DNA of 64,000 nucleotides from Gemmatimonadota bacterium (GCA_016714015.1 JADJNZ010000006.1:62001-126000); one strand, 5' to 3'. Numbered from the stretch's first letter, positions 52,031 to 61,101 are shown. A program made the numbers and translations. Notes: generated by a model not told the origin, from the sequence alone.

Positions 52031-52972
52031 TCAGGCGCGCGGGTGCGCCGCGCGATGGACCTGCTTGAGCCGCTCCACGCTGGTGTGCGTGTAGATCTGC
52101 GTCGTACTGATGCTCGCGTGCCCCAGCAGCTCCTGCACCGCGCGCAGGTCCGCCCCCTGATCCAGCAGGTGCGTCGCGAAGGTGTGCCGCAGCGAGTGAG
52201 CGCTGAGCCCCGCGCCCTCGTCCACCTCGCGCAGCCGCGTGACCACCGCGACGTGCAACGTCCTCGCGCTCATGCGCGCCCCGCGCAGGCTCAGGAAGAA
52301 GGCCACCCGGTCCGCCTTGGCCCCCACCTGCGCGATGCGCGCGTCGCGCACGCGCTCGTACTCACGGAGGGCGCGCTGCGCCGGGCCGCCCACGGGCACG
52401 ATGCGCTCCTTGCGCCCCTTGCCGCGCACCTTCACCGACCCGCCGAGGAGGTCGAGGTCGCTGCGGTTGATCCCGCGCAACTCGGAGAAGCGGAGCCCGG
52501 CCGAGTAGAAGAGCTCGAGGATCGCTGCGTCGCGCACGTCGTTGAATGACCCCGACAGGGCGCGCGTCCCGGCGGCGGTGAGCAATGTCTCCACCTGCGC
52601 GCGGTCGAGGTGCCCCGGGAGATGCTTCTCGAACTTGGGCGCGCCCACCGCGCGCGCCGGATTGGTCTCGACACGATCGGCCCGCAGCAGGAACCGGAAG
52701 AAGCTCCGGACCGCCGAGAGCGCGCGCGCGCTCGACCGCCGCGAGAGCCCGCGCTTGGCGAGATGCGCGAGCCACGACCGCATCATGAGGCGGTCGACCT
52801 TGTCCCACGCGACTGCCTCCACCCCCAGATGCTGCCGGAGGAACGACTCGAATCCCTCGAGGTCGTACGTGTACGCCTCGATCGTCCGGGGCGAGACGTC
52901 CCGTTCCTTCTCGAGGTGCGTGAGGAACTCGCCGATCGCAGCGTCGGCGGCCCCGACGGCAGCGGCCGTCAT
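52031..52972 (-). CDS. xerC: Tyrosine recombinase XerC (chromosome dimer resolution)
   Basis: The product is 313 residues. The N-terminal SAM-like core-binding domain (about 10-105) is followed by the catalytic domain with all residues present: R161 in 'SAGLRFSEL', K185 in 'RGKGRKERIVP', H259 and R262 in 'SAHSLRHTFATHLL', H285 in 'LLGHASIST', and nucleophile Y294 in 'TQIYTHTS'. Length and sequence match housekeeping XerC/XerD rather than phage integrases. Position after trmFO and near hslVU matches the conserved topA-trmFO-xerC-hslV-hslU order, which favours XerC. It starts 1 base after the SRPBCC gene. Confidence 0.93.
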   Translation of the reverse strand: MTAAAVGAADAAIGEFLTHLEKERDVSPRTIEAYTYDLEGFESFLRQHLGVEAVAWDKVDRLMMRSWLAHLAKRGLSRRSSARALSAVRSFFRFLLRADRVETNPARAVGAPKFEKHLPGHLDRAQVETLLTAAGTRALSGSFNDVRDAAILELFYSAGLRFSELRGINRSDLDLLGGSVKVRGKGRKERIVPVGGPAQRALREYERVRDARIAQVGAKADRVAFFLSLRGARMSARTLHVAVVTRLREVDEGAGLSAHSLRHTFATHLLDQGADLRAVQELLGHASISTTQIYTHTSVERLKQVHRAAHPRA

Positions 52973-52973
52973 C

Positions 52974-53510
52974 TCAGTTCCCGGCGTGACGCGGCGAGGC
53001 GACCTCGCCGAAATGCGCCGCGAGCGATGACAGGTAGCTGTCCACCGTCCGGTAGCGGCCGCGCAGCTTCATCACGATGCGGAAGAACGGCGAGTCCACC
53101 CAGCCCTCCTCCTTGATCTGCACGCGCGTGCCCGAGGCGGTGTTCGAGATCCGGTAGGTCCAGGTGCCGCCCCACTGCTGGTCGGCGTTCCCTTCCTCCG
53201 AGGTCGTGATGATGTTCGTCGTCATGCTCACGCCGGGATTCGCGCTCGTGACCTCGATCGCCACGAGCCCCATGCCGCCGGCCATGTTCTGCTCCCACGA
53301 CTCGTACCGCCGGCCCGGCAGGTTGCGCACCGTCTTCACGTCCGACCACCAGATGGGCTGGTTGCCGATGGAGCGCACGACCTTGTAGACCGTGTCCACC
53401 GGCGCGGTGATGGTGATCGAACTCTCGATGGTATGTTCGCGCGGCAGGTTCCGGCCATAGAACCAGAGGCCGCCGCCGATGAGCAATGCGAGGATCAGGA
53501 GCTTCTTCAC
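52974..53510 (-). CDS. Membrane-anchored SRPBCC-fold protein
   Basis: The product is 178 residues from GTG 53510, which overlaps the trmFO stop (GTGA). An N-terminal helix (about 3-17, 'LLILALLIGGGLWFYG') anchors or exports it. The START/SRPBCC fold is shown by 'ESSITITAPVDTVYKVVRSI', 'QPIWWSDVKTVRNLPGRRYE' and 'TWTYRISNTASGTRVQIKEE'. This is the polyketide-cyclase/dehydrase and lipid-transport superfamily, with a hydrophobic pocket and no fixed activity. It is inserted between trmFO and xerC. It is fully coupled on both sides. Confidence 0.82.
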   Translation of the reverse strand: MKKLLILALLIGGGLWFYGRNLPREHTIESSITITAPVDTVYKVVRSIGNQPIWWSDVKTVRNLPGRRYESWEQNMAGGMGLVAIEVTSANPGVSMTTNIITTSEEGNADQQWGGTWTYRISNTASGTRVQIKEEGWVDSPFFRIVMKLRGRYRTVDSYLSSLAAHFGEVASPRHAGN

Positions 53511-54877
53511 GGGACACCCTCCACGACCGGGGGACGCACGATTCCAGATTCCTGACGCCAGGACTCGAGGTTTCGTAACGCCCGCTCCGCGTACCGCTCC
53601 CGCTTCAGGTCCTTGTCCCGCGGGGGGTCCGGCAGTTCCTCGAGGAGGCCGAAATTCGCGTTCATCGGCTGGAAGTGCGCCGGGTCGGCCTCGCGGAGAT
53701 GGCGGTAGAGGGCGCCCAGCATCGTCGTGGGAGGCGGAACGACCGGGTCGAGCCCCCGGACCAGCCGGTCGAGGTTGATCGCCGCCAGCAGCCCCGTCGC
53801 GGTGCTCTCGGTGTACCCTTCCACCCCGGTCAGCTGCCCGGCGAACAGCGTCGTCGGCGCGTCGCGGAGCGCGAGGTGCGGCGACAGCACCTTCGGGGCG
53901 TTCAGGTAGGAGTTCCGGTGGATGCTCCCGTACCGCAGGAACTCCGCGCGGCCGAGCCCCGGCACGAGCCGGAAGACACTCGTCTGCTCGGGATAGCGCA
54001 TCCGCGTCTGGCATCCGACCAGATTCCACATCCGGCCGGCCCGATCCTCCTGGCGCAACTGCAACACCGCCCAGGGCCGCTTCCCCGTGCGCGGGTCGCG
54101 CAGTCCCACCGGCCGCATCGGGCCGTGCCGCAACGTCTCCGGCCCCCGCCGTGCCATCTCCTCCACCGGCATGCACCCTTCGAAGTACGGGATCGCCTCG
54201 AACTCGTGCGAGTGGTAGAGGTCGGCCGCGACCATCGCCGCGATGAACGCGTCGTACTCCTCGCGATCCATCGGGCAGTTCAGGTACGCCCCCTCCGGCC
54301 CCGCCTCGGCCATCGTCTCCTTGTTCCACCGCGCGGCGCGGAAGGCGATCGACGTGTCGATCGACTCGGTCGCGATCACCGGCGCGATCGCGTCGTAGAA
54401 GGCGAGCGACGCCTCGCCGATCCGCGCCCCGATCGCCGCCGCGAGCGCATCGCTCGTCAGCGGCCCGGTCGCGATGATCCCCACGGCGGGCAGGGTCGTG
54501 ACCTCGTCCCGCACCACCGTGATGCCCGGATGCGCGTGCACGTTCGCATGTACCGCGGCGCTGAACAGATCGCGGTCCACCGCGAGCGCCGTCCCCGCAG
54601 GGATGCGCGCCTCGTCCGCGCACGCGAGCACGAGCGACCCCAGCGCGCGCATCTCGGCCTTCAGCAGGCCGTGGGCGTTGGTGACGTCGGTGCTCTTGAA
54701 CGTGTTCGAGCAGACGAGCTCCGCGAGCCGGTCGGTGCGATGCGCCGGCGTGCCCGGCCCGCCGGGCGCACCGCGCATCTCGTGCAGCACCACCGCGTGG
54801 CCGCGCGCCGCCAACTGAAAGGCGGCCTCGCTGCCAGCGAGGCCGCCTCCGACGACATGGATCGGGTCGCCGCTCAC
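53507..54877 (-). CDS. trmFO: Methylenetetrahydrofolate-tRNA (uracil-5-)-methyltransferase TrmFO
   Basis: The product is 456 residues from GTG 54877, overlapping the topA stop. The FAD motif 'IHVVGGGLAGSEAAFQLAAR' opens the chain. 'AELVCSNTFKSTDVTNAHGL' and 'YFEGCMPVEEMARRG' contain the two catalytic cysteines, and 'AGQLTGVEGYTESTATGLLA' the second FAD block. It forms 5-methyluridine at position 54 of tRNA with folate as carbon donor. The gene order topA-trmFO matches that in Firmicutes and many other bacteria. It belongs to the aroC-to-xerC operon. Confidence 0.96.
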   Translation of the reverse strand: MSGDPIHVVGGGLAGSEAAFQLAARGHAVVLHEMRGAPGGPGTPAHRTDRLAELVCSNTFKSTDVTNAHGLLKAEMRALGSLVLACADEARIPAGTALAVDRDLFSAAVHANVHAHPGITVVRDEVTTLPAVGIIATGPLTSDALAAAIGARIGEASLAFYDAIAPVIATESIDTSIAFRAARWNKETMAEAGPEGAYLNCPMDREEYDAFIAAMVAADLYHSHEFEAIPYFEGCMPVEEMARRGPETLRHGPMRPVGLRDPRTGKRPWAVLQLRQEDRAGRMWNLVGCQTRMRYPEQTSVFRLVPGLGRAEFLRYGSIHRNSYLNAPKVLSPHLALRDAPTTLFAGQLTGVEGYTESTATGLLAAINLDRLVRGLDPVVPPPTTMLGALYRHLREADPAHFQPMNANFGLLEELPDPPRDKDLKRERYAERALRNLESWRQESGIVRPPVVEGVP

Positions 54878-57315
54878 GCCGTTGCCGCCTCCGCTTCCGC
54901 GTCGGCCCCTTCCGGCGTCTCCACATCCCACTCGTTCTGGCACTTCAGGCAGCGACGATAGTGCCCGCGCGTCTTGGAACTCTTCGCCTCGGCCCCGACG
55001 TTGCCGCACTCAGGGCAGGCCTCGAGCACCGGCTTGTCCCAGCACACGAAGTCGCAGTTCGGGTAGTTCTCGCAGCCGTAGAACGCCTTGCCCCGCTTCT
55101 TCGAACGCCGCGCCGCGATGTCGCCACCGTCCTTCGGACACTTCACGCCGGTCGGCATCGACTTGGTGCCGCGGCACTTGGGGAAGGTCGAGCAGCCGAG
55201 GAACTCGCCCGAGCGCGAGCGCCGCACGACCATCGGCTTGCCGCACAGCGGGCAGGGATAGTCGGTGAGCTGCGCCGGGACGCGCTCGCCCTTGAGCGGC
55301 CGCGTGTACTTGCACGCCTTCGGATGGTTCTCGCACGCGACGAACGGACCGAAGAAACCGCCCTTGGGCACGAGCTTCCCGCCGTCGAGCGGGCACCGCT
55401 CGTTCGCCAACGCCGAGAGGTCGTGCGCCTCACGGATGAGCGACTCCGCATCCACCGACTCGACCTTCGCCTCGAACGGCGCCCAGAACTCCTCGAGCAC
55501 CTCCTGCCACTTCATCTGCCCATCCTCGACCTTGTCGAGCTCCCCTTCCATGAGCGCCGTGAAGCCCACGTCGAACTCGCGCGGGAACTGCTTCACCATG
55601 ACCTTCTCGACGGATTCGCCGAGCGGCGTGGGGAAGAAGCGCCGCTGCTGCAGCTCGGCGTAGTGCCGCTCGGTGAGCGTGGAGATGATGCTCGCGTACG
55701 TCGACGGGCGCCCGATGCCCCGCTTCTCGAGCTCCTTCACGAGCGAGGCCTCCGAGTAGCGCGGCGGCGGCTCGGTGAAGTGCTGCGACGGGTCGATCGA
55801 TCGCACCGGGACGTGCTCCCCGGGCTCGATCGCCGGCAGCGCCTGCTCGTCTTCGAGCGCCTTCGACTCACCCTCCTCACGCGCCTCCTTGTAGAGCGCG
55901 AGGAAGCCCTTGAACTTCACGACCGAGCCGGTCGCGCGGAACAGGTAGCGCCCGAGGTCGAAGTCCACCGTGGTCGTGTCGAACACCGCCGGCGCCATCT
56001 GGCTCGCCATGAAGCGTTGCCAGATGAGCGTGTAGAGCTTGAGCTGCTCCGGCGACAGGTACTTGGCGACGCTCTCCGGGTTGCGCGACGGGTCGGTCGG
56101 GCGGATACCCTCGTGCGCGCCCTGCGCCGCATCGTCCTTCGCTGCCGGGAAGAGCCGCGGCCCGTCGGCGAGGAACTCCTTGGGATAGTGCGCGCCGAGG
56201 TACTCGCGCGCCGCCGCGGCCGCCGTCTCCGCCACGCGCACATGATCGGTGCGCATGTAGGTGATGAGACCCACCGCGCCCTCGCTCGTGGAGAGCTGGA
56301 CGCCTTCGTACAGGTTCTGCGCGAGCCGCATCGTCCGCTTGCTGCCGAACCCGAGCTTCTTCGCCGCCTCCTGTTGCAGCGTGCTCGTCTTGAACGGCGC
56401 CTCGGGGTTCTTGCGGCGCTCACGCCGCTTGATGTCGGTGACATCGAAGTGCGTGCGCCCCTTGAGGTCGCCGAGGATCCGGTCGGCCGCGGCCTTGTCC
56501 GGGATCTCCGGCTTCTCGCCGTCCACGTGGTGCAGCTTGGCCGTGAAGCCCTGACCCTCGTGGGTCAGCGCCGCCGCGATCGTCCAGTACTCGCGCGGCA
56601 CGAACGCACGGATCTCGCGCTCGCGCTCCACCAGCAGGCGAAGCGCGACCGTCTGCACGCGACCCGCCGACAGACCCTTCTTCACCGTCTTCCAGAGCAC
56701 CGGGCTCGCCTTGTAGCCCACCAGGCGGTCGAGCACGCGACGGGCCTGCTGCGCGTCGACCTTCTTCATGTCGATCGCGCGCGCCTCGTCGAGCGCCTTC
56801 TTCACCGCGTCCTTGGTGATCTCGTAGAAGAGCGCCCGCTTGATCGGCGGCGCGTTCTTCCCCTTGATCTGCTGCTCCACGTGCCACGCGATCGCCTCAC
56901 CCTCGCGGTCAGGGTCGGTCGCGATGAATACGGCTGACGCGGTCTTCGCCGCGCTCTTCAGCTCGGCGACCGTCTTCTCCTTGCCGGGGATCGTCACGTA
57001 CTGCGGCTCGAACCCGGCATCCGTATCAATGCCGATGTTCTTCACCGGCAGGTCGCGGATATGGCCGACCGTCGCCTTCACCGCGTAGGCGTTGCCGAGG
57101 TACTTGCCGATGGTCTTCGCCTTGGCCGGCGACTCCACGATCACCAGCGACTTGCCGGCCGCCGATCGGGCGGCGTCCTCGTCATGCGGCAGCTCGGGCT
57201 CGACCGCCAGCTTCTTGCGGGCGGGAGCCTTCTTCGCGGCCTTCACGGCCTTCGCGGCCGGGGTCTTCTTCTTGGCTGCCGCCTTCTTCGCGGCAGTTTT
57301 CTTGGTGGTCGCCAT
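54874..57315 (-). CDS. topA: DNA topoisomerase I with Lys/Ala-rich N-terminal tail
   Basis: The product is 813 residues from ATG 57315. Residues 1-38 form a Lys/Ala/Pro-rich tail resembling bacterial H1-like proteins ('ATTKKTAAKKAAAKKKTPAA'). The Toprim domain follows ('LVIVESPAKAKTIGKYLGNA', 'ATDPDREGEAIAWH'), then the archway with the nucleophile Tyr in 'GLITYMRTDH'. Three or more Cys4 zinc ribbons occupy the C-terminus ('CPLCGKPMVVRRSRSGEFLG', 'CENYPNCDFVCW', 'CPECGNVG'). It relaxes negative supercoils. It lies 13 bases after aroK and overlaps trmFO. Confidence 0.97.
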   Translation of the reverse strand: MATTKKTAAKKAAAKKKTPAAKAVKAAKKAPARKKLAVEPELPHDEDAARSAAGKSLVIVESPAKAKTIGKYLGNAYAVKATVGHIRDLPVKNIGIDTDAGFEPQYVTIPGKEKTVAELKSAAKTASAVFIATDPDREGEAIAWHVEQQIKGKNAPPIKRALFYEITKDAVKKALDEARAIDMKKVDAQQARRVLDRLVGYKASPVLWKTVKKGLSAGRVQTVALRLLVEREREIRAFVPREYWTIAAALTHEGQGFTAKLHHVDGEKPEIPDKAAADRILGDLKGRTHFDVTDIKRRERRKNPEAPFKTSTLQQEAAKKLGFGSKRTMRLAQNLYEGVQLSTSEGAVGLITYMRTDHVRVAETAAAAAREYLGAHYPKEFLADGPRLFPAAKDDAAQGAHEGIRPTDPSRNPESVAKYLSPEQLKLYTLIWQRFMASQMAPAVFDTTTVDFDLGRYLFRATGSVVKFKGFLALYKEAREEGESKALEDEQALPAIEPGEHVPVRSIDPSQHFTEPPPRYSEASLVKELEKRGIGRPSTYASIISTLTERHYAELQQRRFFPTPLGESVEKVMVKQFPREFDVGFTALMEGELDKVEDGQMKWQEVLEEFWAPFEAKVESVDAESLIREAHDLSALANERCPLDGGKLVPKGGFFGPFVACENHPKACKYTRPLKGERVPAQLTDYPCPLCGKPMVVRRSRSGEFLGCSTFPKCRGTKSMPTGVKCPKDGGDIAARRSKKRGKAFYGCENYPNCDFVCWDKPVLEACPECGNVGAEAKSSKTRGHYRRCLKCQNEWDVETPEGADAEAEAATA

Positions 57316-57328
57316 AAGGCTGGCTATC

Positions 57329-57880
57329 CTAGTCCGGTCGTTCGGCCGTCGCAAGCGCTACTATAGATGAGGCCGCCTCGGATGGGGACATCGATTCGTT
57401 GCTAACCGTATATCGCGCTTGCAGATAGAATGCCTCTCGCCGCCGAATCAGTTCGCCCAGCTTTTGGGCGGGATCACCCCCCGCGAGGAGCGGCCGGGCC
57501 TCGACCGAGGCTCCCATCCGCGCCAGCGCGACCGGCACGGGTACTCGCAGGTAGATCCCGTCCGCCCGAGCCTCGAGCAGGGCGCGATTCGCCGCATCCT
57601 CGACCCAGCCGCCCCCAGGCGCGAGCACCAGCAGAGGCCCGTCCGTCCGCAGCAGCTCCACCGAGAGTTCGCGCTCCATCGCGCGGAATCCGGTCTCTCC
57701 ATTCGCCGCGAAGATCTCGGCCACAGACCGGCCTGCGCGCCGCGCGATCTCCGTGTCGAGGTCGACGAACGGCCGGTCGAGGGCGTCAGCGACCAGGGGG
57801 CCGACCGTGCTCTTGCCCGCACCGGGCGGGCCGAGCAGCACGAGGTGACGCCCGCGCCCCGCGCCTGGCGACGACCCCAT
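57329..57880 (-). CDS. aroK: Shikimate kinase
   Basis: The product is 183 residues. Walker A is 'LLGPPGAGKSTVGPLVADAL'. The shikimate-binding Asp and Arg lie in 'FVDLDTEIARRAG' and 'GETGFRAMERELS'. 'LVLAPGGGWVED' is the GGG loop, and 'ARPLLAG' with 'RREAFYLQAR' the lid and terminal helix. It phosphorylates shikimate at the 3-hydroxyl in the common aromatic pathway. It starts 2 bases after aroC and is 13 bases before topA. Confidence 0.95.
   Translation of the reverse strand: MGSSPGAGRGRHLVLLGPPGAGKSTVGPLVADALDRPFVDLDTEIARRAGRSVAEIFAANGETGFRAMERELSVELLRTDGPLLVLAPGGGWVEDAANRALLEARADGIYLRVPVPVALARMGASVEARPLLAGGDPAQKLGELIRRREAFYLQARYTVSNESMSPSEAASSIVALATAERPD
57359..57366 (-). promoter_or_regulatory. 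Possible internal promoter for topA within aroK
   Basis: On the minus strand the sequence CTATAGTA contains TATAGT, a -10-like hexamer about 44 bases before the topA start, inside the last codons of aroK. No clear -35 box. It would allow topA expression independent of the aro genes. Confidence 0.3.
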
Positions 57881-57882
57881 GG

Positions 57883-59079
57883 TCAGCCGATCCGCTCGGC
57901 GACGCGCGCCAGGTATCCGTCGTGGTTGCGGCGCACCTCGCCGAGCGAATCACCGCCGAACTTCTCGAGGAACGCATCCGCGAGGACGAGCGCGGTCATC
58001 GCCTCGGCGATCACGCCCATCGCCGGCACCGCCGTGACGTCGCTGCGCTCCGCCGCCGCATCCGCCGCCGCACCGGTCCTCGTGTCCACCGTCCCCAGCG
58101 GCCGCATGAGCGTCGCGATCGGCTTCATCGCCACACGCAGCACGAGCGGTTCGCCGGTGGTCATGCCCCCTTCGAGCCCGCCGGCGCGATTGGTGCGCCG
58201 CTGCACGTTCCCCGTGCGCGGGCGCCCGGGGGCAGGCTCGATCGCGTCGTGCACCTCCGAGCCCTTGGCGCGCGCCGCCGCGAAGCCCATCCCCATCTCC
58301 ACACCCTTCACCGCGGGAATCGAACAGATGGCCTGCGCGAGGCGACCGTCGAGTTTGCGGTCCCAGCTCACGTGCGCACCAAGCCCCACCGGGAGCCCCG
58401 TGACGACGACCTCGCAGATGCCGCCGAGCGTATCGCCCGCCGACTTCGCCTCATCGATCCGAGCGATCATCGCCGCCTCGGCCGCCGCGTCGAGGCATCG
58501 GAGCGGGGAATGGTCGGCCGCCGCATTGAGCTCCTCGGGGAGGTCGCGGACCGCCGTGTCGATGCCACCGAGGTGCACGAGGTGCGATCCGACGCGCACG
58601 CCGAACTCGCCGAGCAGGCGCCGCGCGATCGCACCGCATGCGACGCGCGCGGTGGTCTCGCGCGCGGAGGCTCGCTCGAGGACGTCCCGCGCATCGGCGC
58701 GGTCGAACTTGAGGAGTCCCGTGAGGTCCGCATGTCCGGGGCGCACCCGAGTCACCTGCCGGCGCCGCCCCTCGGCCGTGTCGTCCTCCGGCCGCGGGGC
58801 GGGATCCATGATGGCCTCCCAGTTGGCCCAGTCCCGGTTGCGGATGAGCATCGCGATGGGGGCGCCGATCGTCTCACCCGCTCGCACGCCGGAAAGGAAC
58901 TCGATCCGGTCGGTCTCGATCTGCATGCGGCGCCCGCGCCCGTAGCCTTGCTGCCGGCGGGCGAGCTGTGCGTCCACGTCGGCGGCGAGGAGCGGCAGCC
59001 CCGCGGGCGCCCCTTCGACGAGGGCGATGAGCCCGGGGCCGTGCGATTCGCCGGCGGTATGGAAGGTGAGGTGCGGCAT
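57883..59079 (-). CDS. aroC: Chorismate synthase
   Basis: The product is 398 residues. Family blocks are complete: 'HTAGESHGPGLIALVEGAPA', 'RRQQGYGRGRRMQIETDRIE', 'GETIGAPIAMLIRNRDWANW', 'VRPGHADLTGLLKFDRADAR', 'ARETTARVACGAIARRLL' and 'GGMTTGEPLVLRVAMKPI'. It makes chorismate from EPSP using reduced FMN. The length is slightly longer than typical (about 360-390). It is the first gene of the aroC-aroK-topA-trmFO-SRPBCC-xerC operon, and a strong hairpin separates it from pilQ upstream. Confidence 0.96.
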   Translation of the reverse strand: MPHLTFHTAGESHGPGLIALVEGAPAGLPLLAADVDAQLARRQQGYGRGRRMQIETDRIEFLSGVRAGETIGAPIAMLIRNRDWANWEAIMDPAPRPEDDTAEGRRRQVTRVRPGHADLTGLLKFDRADARDVLERASARETTARVACGAIARRLLGEFGVRVGSHLVHLGGIDTAVRDLPEELNAAADHSPLRCLDAAAEAAMIARIDEAKSAGDTLGGICEVVVTGLPVGLGAHVSWDRKLDGRLAQAICSIPAVKGVEMGMGFAAARAKGSEVHDAIEPAPGRPRTGNVQRRTNRAGGLEGGMTTGEPLVLRVAMKPIATLMRPLGTVDTRTGAAADAAAERSDVTAVPAMGVIAEAMTALVLADAFLEKFGGDSLGEVRRNHDGYLARVAERIG

Positions 59080-59118
59080 GGCAGTAAAGATAAGGTGTCC
59101 CGCAGGCGGCCCGGGACG

Positions 59119-59153
59119 AAAGAAGGGCGGGCCGAATCGGCCCGCCCCCTTTC
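59119..59153 (-). terminator. Hairpin terminator after pilQ
   Basis: GGGCGGGCCG, loop AAT, CGGCCCGCCC (59125-59147) form a 10-bp stem. GAAAG and CTTTC outside it extend the pairing with a short bulge. On the minus strand the stem is followed by TTCTTTC, a modest T-rich run. It sits 23 bases after the pilQ stop and 40 bases before aroC, so it separates the two operons. Confidence 0.75.
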
Positions 59154-59175
59154 ATCCTTCAGCCTTCAGCCTCTG

Positions 59176-61101
59176 TCAGCGCCGGATCACTTCGCCTTCG
59201 TCGACGATGTGCGGCGTCACGAGAATGAGCAGGTCCTGCTTCCGCTCGAGCGTGCTCGTCTGGCTGAAGAGCCGGCCGATGTAGGGCACGTTCATGAGCC
59301 ACGGGATCCCGCTGCGGATCTTGGTGACCTGTGTCTGCGTGAGGCCGGCGATCACCGCCGTCTCGCCGTCCGCCACGAGGACCTGGTTCTCCGCCTTGCG
59401 CTCGCTGATGCTCGGACCGGCCGCGGTCGAGGTCAGCAGCGACTGCTGCGTCGCCGAGATCTCCATCGCGATCTGCCGGTTGGCCGTCACGTGCGGGGTC
59501 ACGATGAGCTCGATGCCGACCTTGAGCCGCGAGATCTGCGGCGCGACGGCCTGGATCTGACCTGCCGGGATCGGCGGCGTGAGCAGGAACGCGATCTCCT
59601 GCCCGGCGAACAGCGTCGCCTGCCGGTTGTCGATCGTCGTCGTGCTCGGCTCCGCCTGCACGTCCGAGAGTTCCTCGGAGTGCAGCGCGTCGACGAAGCT
59701 CGTGAAGTTGTAGCCGTTGATCGCGGTGTTGAAGATCAGCGACAGCGCTGCCGAGCTGCTGAAGAGACGGTTCGCGTTGGCGACACCGGCGAACGCATCG
59801 CCGCCGAGGTCCACGCGGAACTCGCCCGGCGTGCCGCGCGACTGGAGGACGTTGCTGTAGGTGCCCGAAGAGCCGATGTCATAGCTCAGGCCGAGCTCGT
59901 CGGTCGCGGTGCGGTCCACGGCGATGATCTTGGCACGGATCGCCACCTGCGGCGTGCGCTTGTCGAGGTCGGCGACGTACTGGACGATCTCCGGGAGGCG
60001 CGAGACCGACTCGGTGATGAGGAGCGTGTTCGTCTTCTCCTCGACCGCGACGGTTCCGCGGCCGCAGGTGGTCGTCGGACCGCTCGCGCCTGCAGGGGCC
60101 GCGCCACCGGCCGGCGGGGCGCCATCGGCCGGCGGCGCCGCGGACGGATCCGCGCCGGCGTCGACCACGGTGCTCGCCGAGCCCGACGAGCAGGCGGCGA
60201 TGATCTGTCGGATCGTGACGGCGAGCTCGCTCGCCTTCGCGTAGTTCACGGGCACGACCTTCGTGACCAGCGGCTCCGCGGCGACGCGCGCCGCGAGGTT
60301 CCGGTAGCTGTCGATCGTGATGATACCGGTCGAATCCTCGACCGCCGAGAGGCCGTTGGCCTGAAGGATCTTCGAGAGCGCGATGTCCCACGGCTGGCCG
60401 GGGATGTTCGCGGTCACCGTGCCGCTGACGGTCGAGCCGGTGATGATGGTCCGACCCGAGAACGAGGAGAAGAACCCGATGACCTCGCGGATCGGCGTCT
60501 GGTTGAACTCGACGTTGATGCGCGGGGATTGGGCCTGCTGCACCATAGGCGTGCGCGGCGAGAGCGCCTCGAAGCGCGCGGCCGGGGCCGGCGCCTCGTC
60601 CTGCGCGGCCGGGACAGCCTCAGGACTCGCGACCGGGCCGGCGGGCGCGGCGGCGACGGCCGCGGCACCCGCGCCCCAGGGCGCGAACGCGTCGGGACCG
60701 GTGACGCTGATCCGCAGTTCTCCATCGCCGCGCACCACGCTGTACTCCCGGGCGCCGTCGAGATCGAGCACGAGGCGGACGGTCGTCGGATCGAACTGTG
60801 CGAGGCGCACGTTCATGATGCCGGCGCGCGAGACCCGATCGTAGGCCGGGGCCCGCAGCTGCATCGTCGCGCCGCGCACGTCGACCACCACGCGGTGCGG
60901 ATTGGTGAGCGTGAAGTCGGCGACGGTGACGTCGCCGCTCAGCGAGAGCACCACGTCGGCGCGTCCGGCGCCCGGCACGACCCGCACCGCGGTGACCGCG
61001 GCGGCTTCGTTCGCCGTCAGGGGCGTCGCAGCCGCAGGCAGCGCAGCCGTCGTCAGGAAAGTGCCGACCGCGAGCGCGGCCAGCGTCCGATATCGCCTCA
61101 T
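59176..61101 (-). CDS. pilQ: Type IV pilus secretin PilQ
   Basis: The product is 641 residues with a signal peptide (about 1-25). An AMIN domain (about 37-130) binds peptidoglycan. A Pro/Ala linker leads to the N0/N1 secretin domains ('INVEFNQTPIREVIGFFSSF', 'AEPLVTKVVPVNYAKASEL'). A Gly/Ala/Pro-rich insertion (about 305-345) flanked by Cys304 and Cys346 interrupts the second N domain. The secretin core follows ('VAIRAKIIAVDRTATDELGL', 'VELIVTPHV' region, 'DGETAVIAGLTQTQ', 'PYIGRLFSQTSTLERKQDLL'). It forms the outer-membrane pore for the pilus. Its start overlaps pilP by four bases. Confidence 0.95.
   Translation of the reverse strand: MRRYRTLAALAVGTFLTTAALPAAATPLTANEAAAVTAVRVVPGAGRADVVLSLSGDVTVADFTLTNPHRVVVDVRGATMQLRAPAYDRVSRAGIMNVRLAQFDPTTVRLVLDLDGAREYSVVRGDGELRISVTGPDAFAPWGAGAAAVAAAPAGPVASPEAVPAAQDEAPAPAARFEALSPRTPMVQQAQSPRINVEFNQTPIREVIGFFSSFSGRTIITGSTVSGTVTANIPGQPWDIALSKILQANGLSAVEDSTGIITIDSYRNLAARVAAEPLVTKVVPVNYAKASELAVTIRQIIAACSSGSASTVVDAGADPSAAPPADGAPPAGGAAPAGASGPTTTCGRGTVAVEEKTNTLLITESVSRLPEIVQYVADLDKRTPQVAIRAKIIAVDRTATDELGLSYDIGSSGTYSNVLQSRGTPGEFRVDLGGDAFAGVANANRLFSSSAALSLIFNTAINGYNFTSFVDALHSEELSDVQAEPSTTTIDNRQATLFAGQEIAFLLTPPIPAGQIQAVAPQISRLKVGIELIVTPHVTANRQIAMEISATQQSLLTSTAAGPSISERKAENQVLVADGETAVIAGLTQTQVTKIRSGIPWLMNVPYIGRLFSQTSTLERKQDLLILVTPHIVDEGEVIRR

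Noticed and set aside
52031..52972. Phage or integrative-element integrase
   Set aside because: Length, sequence and position in the topA-trmFO-xerC-hslVU order fit housekeeping XerC; no attachment repeats, tRNA or mobile genes nearby.
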